Below the pieces are notes generated by a model that did not search any database, was not told the origin of the DNA, and saw nothing but the letters and a program-made list of their open reading frames with translations. Of a stretch of DNA of 64,000 nt, positions 18,921-29,195 are shown piece after piece. How positions within the stretch are numbered: the stretch's first letter is position 1; the number at the start of each line of letters is the position of its first letter. The stretch comes from Aurantiochytrium sp. KH105 (lineage: Eukaryota > Sar > Bigyra > Thraustochytrida > Thraustochytriidae). A program made the translations under genes and the position numbers. The DNA lies in assembly GCA_003116975.1 (NCBI GenBank), contig BGKB01000056.1, positions 62,001 to 126,000 on the forward strand. Reading direction: 5' to 3'.

Positions 18921-21518
18921 GACGCCGGGCTCGAGCGCGGGCTCGAGCGCGGGCTCGAGCACTCGCCTAACCACTACTACTTGATCTCGAACTCGCTCGG
19001 CTCGAGCAATCCATCTCGGCGCCCTCGAGCGAGCCTTCGCCGCGCGCTCACTGCCGGGGTCCGTGTTCTGTGGCGATGCTGAGATGATGCTTTTTTGTTG
19101 TTGCCGCAGCCAGCTCCAATTCCGCGCTCGCGGGTCGCACGCAGGCTCGTTCCGCGAGGCGGGCGAGGCGACGACCCTCCCGTTCTTTCTGCCTCCCTCC
19201 CTGCCTCCCTGCCTCCCTGCCTCCCTCGGCCAGGAGGCGGGCGACTCGCCGCGCTGACGAGCGAGCCGCCGCCGCGGCCGCTGCTGTTCTACTCCGGCGG
19301 GCGTCGTTTCCGGTCCGGGCGCGCGTGCTTTCGCGGCGACGGCACCGGCGCGGGCTCGGGCGGCGGCGGATGACGCTCTCGGTGCAGGCGCATACGCAAG
19401 AAGGCACGTGCGAGTGCCAGGCCTGCGCAGGAGGGACCCGGCAGGGAGGGAGGGAGGGAGGGAGGAGGGAGGGAGGCTCGCAGCCCGGCCCTGGACCGGC
19501 GGTCGATCGCGGATGCCGCGGGATGCGACCCGCCATGGCCGAGCGAGAGAGAGCATGGCATGGCAGGAAGCCCGGCAAGCAGGCAGGCAGGCAGGCAGGC
19601 AGGCCTCCAGAGCGGGCTCGGTTCGGCCTCCGGAAATCCATCCCATGGGTTCGGAAGAGCGAGAGAGCGAGCGAGCGAGCGAGCGAGCGGACGCGCGCGC
19701 GAAGGCCAGCAGCAGCAAGACAGCTGTGCTCAGCTGTGCTGCTGACAACTACGTGCTGGCTGGCTGGCGCTCCTCGAGTTCTTCTTTGGCTTCCTCCCAT
19801 TGAGCAATCTTGTCGTCAATGCTCACCTCCATCATCATGGCGATGGTGGTGTGGCTGCTGTGCATGCCGGCACGACGCCTCGCTAACTGCAAGAAGGAAG
19901 GGAAACAACGCCCAGCAGTGCAGAGCGCGGGGCTCGGAGCCGCTCGACACGGCGCGGTGCGGCGCACGCAGGCAGCTGGACCCGCACACGCAGGCAGCTG
20001 GCTGGCCAGTCGTCAGCGGATGCGTCGCAGTCGGTCGGCAGGCAGCTGGCAGCCAGAGCGGGACTCGGCTTCGTTCGTTCACTTCCGCGGCGCTCTTCCT
20101 TCTGCTGCTGCAGATGCAGGTATCGGCGGCGCGATGATGACGCCGCCAACAAGAAGAAAAGAGCTGCCTGCAACTAACTTGCAATCGAGAGACGAGAGAG
20201 AGAACGCGCGAACGGCGCCGGACCACAGCGACGATCCCGCGCATCCACAGCCGAGGCAACAAGTTGAATGAATGAACGAATGATCAAGTCCACGAGGATA
20301 GATGGACGATGGATGGATGGATGGATGGGTGGATGGATGGGCTAGAATAAGAGATCATGGCATCATGAATGCGCATCTGCGCTCTGCCTGGGCTGCTGAA
20401 GAAGCCGCAAGTTGGGCGCGCGCGCGGCAGCGGCCACCGCGGCCCACGGCTCGACGATCGTGTGGTGGATGGATGGACAGACTGCAGCGGCGGCGGCACG
20501 GATGATGGCGCGAGCCTTGCCTTGGGAGCGCCCTCCATCACAGGCAGGCAGGCAGGCAGCCAGATGCAGGCAGGCGAAGGCGAGAAAGGAAAAGAATGCC
20601 AACAAGGTTTCCCAAGCCCAGAAGATGCTAGCTGCTCACTCGCTAGCCGCCGGCTGCCTCTTCTTTCCTCTCAGCTGCAGCTTTCTGCAGGTCAGCGAGC
20701 GACCAGCCAGCCTCGGCTGGCGCGGCTTGGCTTGGCTTGAACTGGACTGGATTGGACTGGATTGACGGTCGCTCGCGCGCTCGGGGCTGGGCATCCTCGA
20801 CGTGCGAGCCTCACCGCCGCGGCCGCCGGTGTCGAGGGCGCATGCCGCAGCGCTCGGGCCCACGAGGCGCCGTCGCCAGCAGCTATCCTATCCTATCCTA
20901 TCCTATCCTATCCTGCTGCTGCGTCGCGCGGTCTCCGCTCCTGGCGCTTGAGCCGAGCAAGCGCTGAGAGGGAGAGCCAGAGGGAGAGAGAGGGGCAAGG
21001 GGGGAAGAGAGGGAGAGACAGAGGGGGAGAGAGGGCGGCGGGGGCGGGGAAGTCGAAGGAACGGGAAAGGTCCACTTGGGGGAGGGATTGGCCGATTGAC
21101 GGGGTCGCGGGCAGTGGCGGCGTCTGCCCCCACTGCGGCGCGACGTCTGCCAGTGTAGTCTGCCTGCCTGCCTGTGTCTGCAAATTCAAATCCCAGCCGA
21201 TCTTCTTCCCCTGCGGAGGCGCTGCCGCGGCGGCGAGGCAGAGGCGAGCGAGCGCACGGACGCGCGTCCACGGCGAGCGAGCGAGGCAGCAGGGCAGGGC
21301 AGCCCCAGCCACCCCGTCCCCCAGCCGCCCTCCCGCGGAGTCTCCGCGCGCACACGCAGAGCACCGAGAAAGCGCGCGCAGCCGTGCTCGAGCCGAGACT
21401 CTCTCGCTCGGCACCAAGCGAAGAGCCGCGAATTGAGGTGACAGCAGCAGCCACAGCAGCAGCAGCAGCAGCAGCAGTCGCAGTTGCGGAAGCCTGACAA
21501 ACGCGCGCACGCAGCACG
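18921..21518. other. long divergent intergenic region, repeat-rich
   Basis: This lies between the NIP30-like gene and OGDH. It holds a GCTCGAGCGCGG repeat (18927-18960), CTCC/CTGCC (19190-19232), GGGA (19440-19475), GGCA (19570-19605), GAGC (19665-19690), GGAT (20303-20340), CTATC (20882-20913) and GAGAGG-rich (20970-21040) repeats. One small minus-strand exon candidate (19749-19886) is listed separately. No other gene is recognised. Confidence 0.5.
19749..19886 (-). CDS. possible small exon or short ORF (unassigned)
   Basis: On the minus strand a strong pyrimidine tract and acceptor (CCCTTCCTTCTTGCAG, ending at 19887) is followed by an open frame that stops at 19749. From an internal ATG at 19865 it encodes 38 residues including MEVSIDDKIAQWEEAKEELE, a charged helix unlike the surrounding repeat-derived frames. 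It could be a terminal exon of a short gene, an upstream ORF in the NIP30-like leader, or chance. A candidate upstream exon ends at a GTTAGT donor near 20180 but is weak. Function unknown. Confidence 0.25.
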   Translation of the reverse strand, partial: LARRRAGMHSSHTTIAMMMEVSIDDKIAQWEEAKEELEERQPAST

Positions 21519-24500
21519 ATGTGGAGCACCCAGTCGGCGACGGCGCGCGCCGTGGCGCAGGCCGCACGGCGGCTCGCTGGCGCCAGGACGCTCGCGAGCG
21601 TGCCCAAGAAGGCGCCCCACCCGAATGAGTCCTTTCTCCAGGGCACCAGCGCCGTGTATCTGGAGCAAATGTACGACCTGTACAAGCAGGACCCCTCCAA
21701 GGTCGACTCCTCCCTCGCGACCTACTTTCGCAACGTAGATAGCGGCATGGACCCCGGCATGGCCTTTCAGCCCTTCCCTGGTCTCACCACCCAGCTCTCG
21801 GCTGCCGCCTCTTCCGTCGAGGCCGGCCAAAACATTGGCGTCGGCCGGGCCACCTCGGACACCATCAACGTGATGCAGCTCATCCGCGCCTTCCAGACCC
21901 GCGGCCACGAGCACGCCAACCTCGACCCCCTCGGCATCCTCAAGCCCCAGGAGCTTGCCGATCTCGACTACACCACCTACGGCTTCACCGAGGCCGACCT
22001 CGACCGCGAGTTTAACCTCAGCGGCGTCGAGAAGGAGATCAAGGGTATCCTCGACACCGGCGGCCCCATCAAGCTCCGCGACATTCTCGACACGCTCAAG
22101 CAGGCCTACTGCAGCAACATTGGCCTCGAATACATGCACATCACCGACCGGGAAAAGTGCAACTTTATCCGCGAGCGCTTCGAAAAGCCCAATGCCGTGG
22201 CCGAGGGCCTCTCCAAGGAGGAGCGCCTCCAGATCCTCGAGCGCCTCACCTTTGCCGTCATGTGGGAGTCCTTCCTCTCCACAAAGTGGAACACGGCCAA
22301 GCGTTTCGGTCTCGAGGGTGCCGAGTCCTTCATCCCGGGCTTCAAGAGCCTCATTGATCAGGCCACCCTCAACGGTGTCGAGAACGTCGTCATTGGCATG
22401 CCCCATCGCGGCCGTCTCAACGTTATTGCCAACGTCGTGCGCAAGGATCTCTACAAGATCTTTCTTCAGTTCAAGGGCCTCAGCGTCCAGAACGAGCAGC
22501 TCTTCAAGAGCCTTCGCGACGACTATGCCATCAGTGGTGATGTCAAGTACCATTTGGGCATGACCTACCAGCGCGAGTACCCGGACGGCCGCAAGGTCGA
22601 GCTCTCGCTCGCCGCTAACCCGTCGCATCTCGAAGCCGTCGACCCCGTCGTCGTCGGCAAGGCCCGCGCCAAGCAGTACTACGATAACGATGTCGACGGT
22701 GACCGTACCATGCCTGTCCTCATCCATGGTGATGCCGCCTTTTGTGGCCAAGGTGTTGTCTACGAGACCATGCACATGAGCGCTCTTCCGGACTACAAGA
22801 CCGGCGGTGCCATCCACATTGTCGTCAACAACCAGATCGGATTCACCACTGATCCGTACCAGAGCCGCTCCACGCGCTACTGCACTGATCTTGGCCGCGC
22901 CTTCGACTGCCCCATCTTCCACGTCAACGCCGACGATCCCGAGGCCGTCGCCTACATCTTCAAGGTCGCCGCGGACTACCGCCAAAAGTACAAGAGTGAT
23001 GTCATCATCGACGTCGTCGGCTACCGCCGCAACGGCCACAACGAGATGGACCAACCTCTCTTTACCCAGCCCAAAATGTACCAGATCATCAAGAAGACGC
23101 CCAACGTTCTCGACAAGTACACCTCCAAGGCCATCGAGACCGGCCTCTGCGACCAGGCCCACGTCGCCACCGTCAAGAACATGGTCATGGAGATCTACGA
23201 GGACGAATTCCGCAAGTCGACCGAGCCTAACCAGTTCATTGACGACAACGAGTGGATTGACTCCAAGTGGGAGGGCCAGACCGCCATTGGCAAGTTCTCC
23301 AAGCGCCAGCCCACCCGCGTCGACGAGGACGTCCTGCGCGGCATCGGCGAGATCATCTTCCAGCCCCCTGAGGGATTCCAGCCCCACCGCACCATCAAGA
23401 AGCTTCTCAACGAAAAGCTCAACATGACTCGCAAGGGTGAGGGTATTGACTGGGGCTGCGCCGAACTCCTTGCCTACGGCTCCCTCCTCCTCGAGGGCAA
23501 GCACGTCCGTGTCTCTGGCCAGGATTCCCAGCGCGGTACCTTCTCTCACCGCCACGCTGTCCTCCACGACCAGAACGAGCCCTACGGAACTTGGGTTGGC
23601 CTCAACGAGCTCGCCAACACTGACATCGAAGCTGTCCGCGCCATTGGTGAGGGCAACGACAAGATCGCAAACATTACCGTGTGCAACTCCTCTCTCAGCG
23701 AGTACGGCATCATGGGCTTTGAGCTCGGCTATGCCCTTGAGGACCCCAACGCCCTCGTCATTTGGGAGGCCCAGTTCGGTGACTTCTCGAACGGTGCTCA
23801 GATCATCGTCGATCAGTTCATCAGCTGCGGAGAGACCAAGTGGAACCGTCAGTGCGGCCTGACCCTCTTTTTGCCCCACGGATACGACGGCCAGGGACCC
23901 GAGCACAGTTCTTGCCGCATTGAGCGCTTCCTCCAGCTCTCCGACGAGGATCCCGATCAGATCCCCGAGCACTCGGGCCGCGAGCAGAGTATGGCGATCC
24001 AAAATAACAACTGGCAGGTCTGCAACGTCACCACCCCGGCCCAGATCTTCCATCTTCTCCGTCGCCAGGTCCACCGCGGCTTCCGCAAGCCCCTCGTCAT
24101 TGCTACCCCCAAGAGTATGCTCAAGGATGACCTTGTCCGCTCTGATATTGAGGAATTCTCCGGCCCGGACGCCTACTTTCACCGCGTCCTGCTCGAGGTT
24201 GACCCCGAGGTCAACGCCACGCCTGACGAGGATATCCGCAAGGTTATCTTTTGTGTCGGCAAGCTCTACTACGAGCTCGCCAACTACCGCAAGAAGAACG
24301 ACATCAAGGACGTGGCCATTATTCGCATTGAGCAGATCACGCCCTTTCCCTTTGATCGCATCGCAGAGACCTACCAAAAGTACTCCAACGCCAAGCTCGT
24401 CTTTGCCCAGGAGGAGCCCAAGAACATGGGAACCTGGTACTTTTGCGATGACCGCATCTACACGGCCATTCGCAAGGTCCGCATGGAGCGCGGTGACCCT

Positions 24501-24629
24501 GTCGATAACGAGCCAGAGCTCCGTGCCGAATACATTGGCCGCTCCACCATGGCAAGTCCCGCTGTCGGATACGGTGGTGTCCATGCCCTTGAGCAGCAGG
24601 ATATCATTGAGCGCGCTTTTGCCGAGTAA
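21519..24629 (+). CDS. OGDH: 2-oxoglutarate dehydrogenase E1 component, mitochondrial
   Basis: A single-exon gene of 1036 residues, normal for the family. Residues 1 to about 30 (TARAVAQAARRLAGARTLAS) form an Arg/Ala-rich mitochondrial presequence. Then come SFLQGTSAVYLEQMYDLYKQ (E2-binding N-terminal motif), RGHEHANLDPLGI, GMPHRGRLNVIANV, and the thiamine-diphosphate/Mg site HGDAAFCGQGVVYETM with NNQIGFTTDP. These are followed by GYRRNGHNEMDQP, the C-terminal pyrimidine-binding half (DSQRGTFSHRHAVLHDQ), and a terminal transketolase-like domain ending in RSTMASPAVGYGGVHA. It decarboxylates 2-oxoglutarate in the TCA cycle with E2 (dihydrolipoyl succinyltransferase) and E3. Codon choice is so biased that the complementary strand stays open for over 1100 codons. 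It is convergent with the E1-like fusion gene. Confidence 0.97.
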   Translation: MWSTQSATARAVAQAARRLAGARTLASVPKKAPHPNESFLQGTSAVYLEQMYDLYKQDPSKVDSSLATYFRNVDSGMDPGMAFQPFPGLTTQLSAAASSVEAGQNIGVGRATSDTINVMQLIRAFQTRGHEHANLDPLGILKPQELADLDYTTYGFTEADLDREFNLSGVEKEIKGILDTGGPIKLRDILDTLKQAYCSNIGLEYMHITDREKCNFIRERFEKPNAVAEGLSKEERLQILERLTFAVMWESFLSTKWNTAKRFGLEGAESFIPGFKSLIDQATLNGVENVVIGMPHRGRLNVIANVVRKDLYKIFLQFKGLSVQNEQLFKSLRDDYAISGDVKYHLGMTYQREYPDGRKVELSLAANPSHLEAVDPVVVGKARAKQYYDNDVDGDRTMPVLIHGDAAFCGQGVVYETMHMSALPDYKTGGAIHIVVNNQIGFTTDPYQSRSTRYCTDLGRAFDCPIFHVNADDPEAVAYIFKVAADYRQKYKSDVIIDVVGYRRNGHNEMDQPLFTQPKMYQIIKKTPNVLDKYTSKAIETGLCDQAHVATVKNMVMEIYEDEFRKSTEPNQFIDDNEWIDSKWEGQTAIGKFSKRQPTRVDEDVLRGIGEIIFQPPEGFQPHRTIKKLLNEKLNMTRKGEGIDWGCAELLAYGSLLLEGKHVRVSGQDSQRGTFSHRHAVLHDQNEPYGTWVGLNELANTDIEAVRAIGEGNDKIANITVCNSSLSEYGIMGFELGYALEDPNALVIWEAQFGDFSNGAQIIVDQFISCGETKWNRQCGLTLFLPHGYDGQGPEHSSCRIERFLQLSDEDPDQIPEHSGREQSMAIQNNNWQVCNVTTPAQIFHLLRRQVHRGFRKPLVIATPKSMLKDDLVRSDIEEFSGPDAYFHRVLLEVDPEVNATPDEDIRKVIFCVGKLYYELANYRKKNDIKDVAIIRIEQITPFPFDRIAETYQKYSNAKLVFAQEEPKNMGTWYFCDDRIYTAIRKVRMERGDPVDNEPELRAEYIGRSTMASPAVGYGGVHALEQQDIIERAFAE

Positions 24630-25021
24630 GCTTTTGCATCAACCTTTCTACCTTAACAACAACTCCCAACTACCTACCTTCGTACTTGTACTACAACCCT
24701 GGCTCGCTCTTCTTGTGTATGTCCTTTCCTTCTTCTTGATCGTGCGGAAACGTGTTATTTGAAGGGAAAGAGAAGCCACACTTTGACAAGTGTCCTAGGA
24801 CCTGGGCCTTGCCTAGGTTCTTTTCTCGTCATCAGTCATTCTCTGGAGGGTAAATCTCACAAGTCAAAATCTCTGACATGCTTGATACATGTCTTGGTGT
24901 TTTAGTCGTGGTGTGATCTTGGCCAGCCTCCTTTGAGTCGTCGCAGCAGCAACAACGACAAACACCTGAAGACCAGGCAGAATAACATGCTTTTCCAAAA
25001 ATTATCAAGTCTTATCTAATT
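24630..25021. other. convergent intergenic region
   Basis: Holds the 3' ends of OGDH and the E1-like fusion. A short inverted-looking CCTAGG pair flanks 24793-24820 (CCTAGGACCTGGGCCTTGCC). No gene is visible. Confidence 0.5.
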
Positions 25022-28000
25022 TTAAGCGTTCACGTCCTTGGTGAGAATCAAGCTCAGGACAATTAGCGCCCGCGCAGCCTCAGCGCTAGGCGTATCCGCA
25101 AAACCACATTCAGCCGCGTGGGCAGGTTGATCACTTGCAAGTGCGGCGTCAAAACCGCTCACAATCGTGTCACGGAAAGCAGCACGGATGAGCGCTAATA
25201 GAGGCGAGTCCGCGAACGCCTGCGCCGCAGTATTGCTCACTCCTGTCGACGTAAAATCTGATCCAGCAAGAGAAGTTCGCATTCCCATTTCTAAAGTCAT
25301 CGCCATTCAGCCAGCCAGCCAGTCAGTCAGTCAGTCAGTCAGTCAGTCAATCGATTTTTGTCCACGAGAATCTCTTCCTCTCATCCGACCTCGTGAGGAG
25401 AGACCATTGCATCAGGTCATACTTACGTTGCTCCATGGCGACGAGGTCATCCCACTCGCGCGGGAAAATGGTCTGGTGCGCCTGGTCCAGAATCTCCGGA
25501 TCGAAGGCGTCGCGCATAAAAGCCATGTCAAAGTCTACGGGCGCGAGTATCTCATCCTGTTCAACGAAGGCATCCAAGACCACCATGTTGTTTGCGTGAG
25601 CATTGCAATGTACCCCAGTCTCATCCGGATACGTGCCCCAGGAAATTTCTGCAGCCTGCAGAGCCGAGCAGGTGACTCCACATTGCCAGCCGAGCACGTA
25701 GGCCAGCTGCAACAGCACGCTAGGACCAGAGGCCTTGCTCAGAGCCTCCTCAAGCGCGTCGACTGTCGGCGCCCAAAGATCATGATCCAAGGCGTCCGGG
25801 GCCGGTGCCACTAGATCAATGGCAAAGAGATCGCGCATGTCGTGCACCGGCATTCCGCACTCGGCCATTGTCGCAGTGTCCCAAACCTCGTCACCCTCCA
25901 TGCCTCGCGCTTCCTGCAACACTGCACGCGCGGTATCCGCGCTCTTGTTCTTGCTCTTGCTCTTATTCTTGCTCGAGCTCTTGCTCTTGTCAGTGTCCAC
26001 GACACAGATGGAAGGCATGAGAAGCTCCAATCCCGCGAGCAAGTGATCGCCAAGTCGCCGATCACCCAAGGTCTCGTAAACATTGCAAAAGCATGTTGCC
26101 TCGGCCGGAAGGTGCGGTGTCTCATACTGATAAAAGCATACGGGGGTATTGCCGGCGCGCAAACCAACTGGCGCCAGAACCTCCCGAACACGCTCGCTCA
26201 TGTGCATCTCAGTACTCGAGGTCCGCGAGAAGAGGCAGCCGCGCACCATCTCTTCGCCATTGTCGCCACGTGCCTCGATGACAAAACCCTCTTCGTTATT
26301 TCCGCAACCCTTGAGTCGATATGCACGGCCATTGAGGTACACCACAGCAGAACGTACGCCAGACGCGCTGCAGCGAAGCGCACTTGGCTCAGTGGCCGCT
26401 TCTTGCTCGGTGCACTTGATCAAGGTTCGCGTTGTCAGCTCTCCAGGCGCAGGTATCGCTGTTCCGAGAGCACTGGTCGCAAGCATTGCAGCCGGGCGCG
26501 CAGGCAATCGAGGCTCGACAAGGCCGAGGTTTGCTCCATTTGATGCCTCATTTACACTAGGCTTGCGCTCGCTTGCACTGATATCCATGAATTGGGGAAC
26601 AGGAAAAACGCGACCGTCGGTGGGACGCAGCCACGTTGGCGATGTTCCGAGGAAAAGGTCTCTGCGAGCAGAAATGGAGACGGCAGACTTGCACAGGGAA
26701 CATTTGGGGTTCGAAGGGGACCGCGCAAAATTGCGATCTTCCTTGCTGAGGCCGAATCCAATCTCGTAACTCATTTGCTCCTCAGAGGTCATGCCCTCGT
26801 CGAGGTTGAACACAAGATTCGTAGGTGGATTCTTCCCTGTTGGGCCTGTCAGCATATTGAGCCAGTTCGAGACCATCATGGTTCCGCTCGACAGGCACGG
26901 ACAGACCCAAGACCCAAAGAACCGCGTCTCGGGCAGCTTGGGTCTTGGAACGAGCATGACATCCGGAGCGTTGCTGATTCGACCAGGCTCCAAACATTCC
27001 ATCACGCGCACATGCAATCGTTCGAGAAACGATGAGAAAGTCTCTTCGGTGTCCACATCATTGACCGTCTGCGCGCCAACATCTGCCAAAGCGTCAGCCA
27101 CAGCCCGCTGCGTGCTCGGCCCACGCATGCGGTACTGCGGGTCTTGGGCCATAAAGTCGCACAATGTTGCCGTCAGATCCTGATTGGCGTCCTTTTCAGA
27201 CAAGTCAGTGACGAAATCTTGCCAGCGAGCAAAGACTGTTGAGAGGTTCTGCAAGCCGAACGAGCTCCGCGTCGTCTCCTGGCAAAAGGCACACGACTCG
27301 TGAGGCGCGCCAGAGTACACCTCTGTCATAAACTTCCACGCAAAGGATTGGCCCGTGGCAATGGGAAGTCCGAGCTCTTTGGCCAGCGAGGCCATGCAAT
27401 AGTCAAACATAACGCCCACATCTGCACAATTGAAAATCGCCGTTGACATTCGGGCAAGCTCGACGACCATTGGCCACTTTTCGAGAACGTCGCCGTTCAT
27501 GGTCAGCACCGTGCTGCGCAAGTTGTGTTGCGCGAGCAAATTAGCCCGCGCTGCATCCACCTTGAGCATACCCACGTCTGCACGACTCGACAGGCATTGG
27601 CGCGTCAGATTCGAAGCGTCGACAGTGTCATAGTCGAGCAGAATGATGCACTCGACACCGAGGCGCGCCAACGTGAGCGCTGTGTTTTGCCCCACGCCTC
27701 CTGTTCCCACCACGAGACAAACCTGGCGCTCCACCAGACCCTGATCAAAATCCACCATGACGCGCTGGCGATCGAAAATGTCGCCCTCTGCTTCTGGTGG
27801 GGGTGGCTTTTTGCGGTGCTCGACTGTGCGTCCACTCTTGTACTCTTCGCTTTCGGGATCCCAATCTTCGTCACGGCGCACGAAGCCAGGCGCAAGGCCT
27901 GCAGATGCATACGTTGGCGCGGGCTGGTCTGCACACCATGCTCGAAGATCGGTCTCAACCACGTGCGGGGATCCGCAAAGAAGGTGATCCGGCTCAGCAG

Positions 28001-29195
28001 CGCGCTTGCCTGCCGAAAGGTACTCGAAGAGATGGTCCACGAGCGCTGCCACAGCCTCGATTTCTTGCGCGAGCAAAAAGACGCGTAGCTCCCGAGGACG
28101 ATGCGTCCAATACAGGGAGTTTTTCTCCTTGCCTTTCCAATATTCGGGCACGCCGTTCTCGTAAAAGTCTTCAAGGGCTTCTGCTGGCATGTGCGCGTAC
28201 GAGACATGCGAAGCACGCAACTTGGCAATGAATTTGGGATGATAGTCCTCCATGATCGCGTCGGCCAAGTTGCGAGGCTCTCGGAATTCGAGTGTCTTTT
28301 CGAGCGAAACATGTTCCTGATCTCGAGACTCGTAAGCGGTCGCGAATTGCATGCATGTCTTGTCAAAGGACTCGGCAAAAAATACAGTCTTTGACTCGTG
28401 GTGAACGGCTGCGGCTGCCCAGTGCGTGACACATCCAAACACGATGGCTCGTGGCATTGCTTCGCCCAGCGCCATCACCTCTTCCAGGCTACCAAAGACT
28501 CCGACTCTGCCGCGCAGCCGTACGTCGTGATCAATCAGATATGCGATCTGCATCTGATCAAGCGTCACGGAGCGCAATCCGCTCGACGACCAGCGCTTCG
28601 ATACAAGATTGTAAGCATGCAACGTGCGAAGCCACGTGAGCGCTTCACGCCAGAAATCTTCTTCGTGAACCTTGGTTGCGGGTTCTGCATCCAAGAGTCG
28701 AATCGCGTTGAACAGAGCATGGTATCCACACGCGTTTGGGTGCCACTGCCGAAGTGTTTCGGGCTGTCGAAAGCTTACGTCGTCGACGCAAAAAGCGTGA
28801 ACTGTCTTGGACCGTTGTGCACTGCGCGAGGCCATTGTGCTCCGCATGCTTTGATGGATCGAAAGCACGAAGCCGCGCAAAACGCGGTCGAGACGACTTG
28901 CGCTCACGTTGCAGGGAAGTTCGAGCTCATTTTCAACGGCGATCCCTCGCTGCCGTGTCCTCAGACACAGCACGAGCTGCGTGTTCCTCTCCGCGTCGTT
29001 GACTTCGCGCGCAAGCTCTGCAACGAGCACGACCGCGGTGCGCTTCGACTCGGGACTTGAGGAGCCAAGATCGATCTCAGCATCTTCACTCTCGGGCCCG
29101 CTCAGGCAGCGAATAGCCTGCGTGCTCGAGGCGCTATCCAGTCGGCCTAGCAGCTCCTCGCCTAGCCCTGCGAGCTCCTCTCGCCACGATGTCAT
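25022..29195 (-). CDS. cysteine peptidase / E1-like (ThiF) / kinase-fold fusion protein
   Basis: Exon 1 is 29195-25427 and exon 2 is 25290-25022. The intron (GTAAGTAT...TTTAG) spans a TGAC repeat. The product is 1345 residues. Residues 1-130 are an unassigned alpha/beta region. Residues 135-300 resemble a papain-like ubiquitin/Ubl peptidase, with Cys156 in HPNACGYHALFNA, His258 in THWAAAAVH and acidic candidate Asp278. Residues 475-840 are an E1/ThiF domain: FDRQR, nucleotide loop GTGGVGQ (497-503), LLDYDTVDASNLTRQ, FNCADVG, and zinc pairs CAFC (635-638) and CSLC (832-835), with a helical insert of about 130 residues. Residues 945-1235 look kinase-like: LKGCG (961-965), TEMHMSERV, HCNAHANN (1196-1203), PVDFD. 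Asn replaces the usual catalytic Asp. Linkers are Lys/Ser-rich (1070-1085). It presumably activates and processes a ubiquitin-like protein; no partner is identified. Confidence 0.7.
25311..25349. repeat. CCAG/CAGT tetranucleotide repeat inside an intron
   Basis: A CCAG run followed by about seven CAGT units. On the transcribed minus strand this reads TGAC/TGGC and occupies the branch-point zone of the 136-base intron of the E1-like fusion gene. Confidence 0.9.

Noticed and set aside
21186..24584. A 1132-codon minus-strand open frame opposite OGDH
   Set aside because: It is an exact shadow of a well-supported gene. The composition (Leu/Val/Asp/Gly-rich, no domains) is what biased codons give when read backwards.
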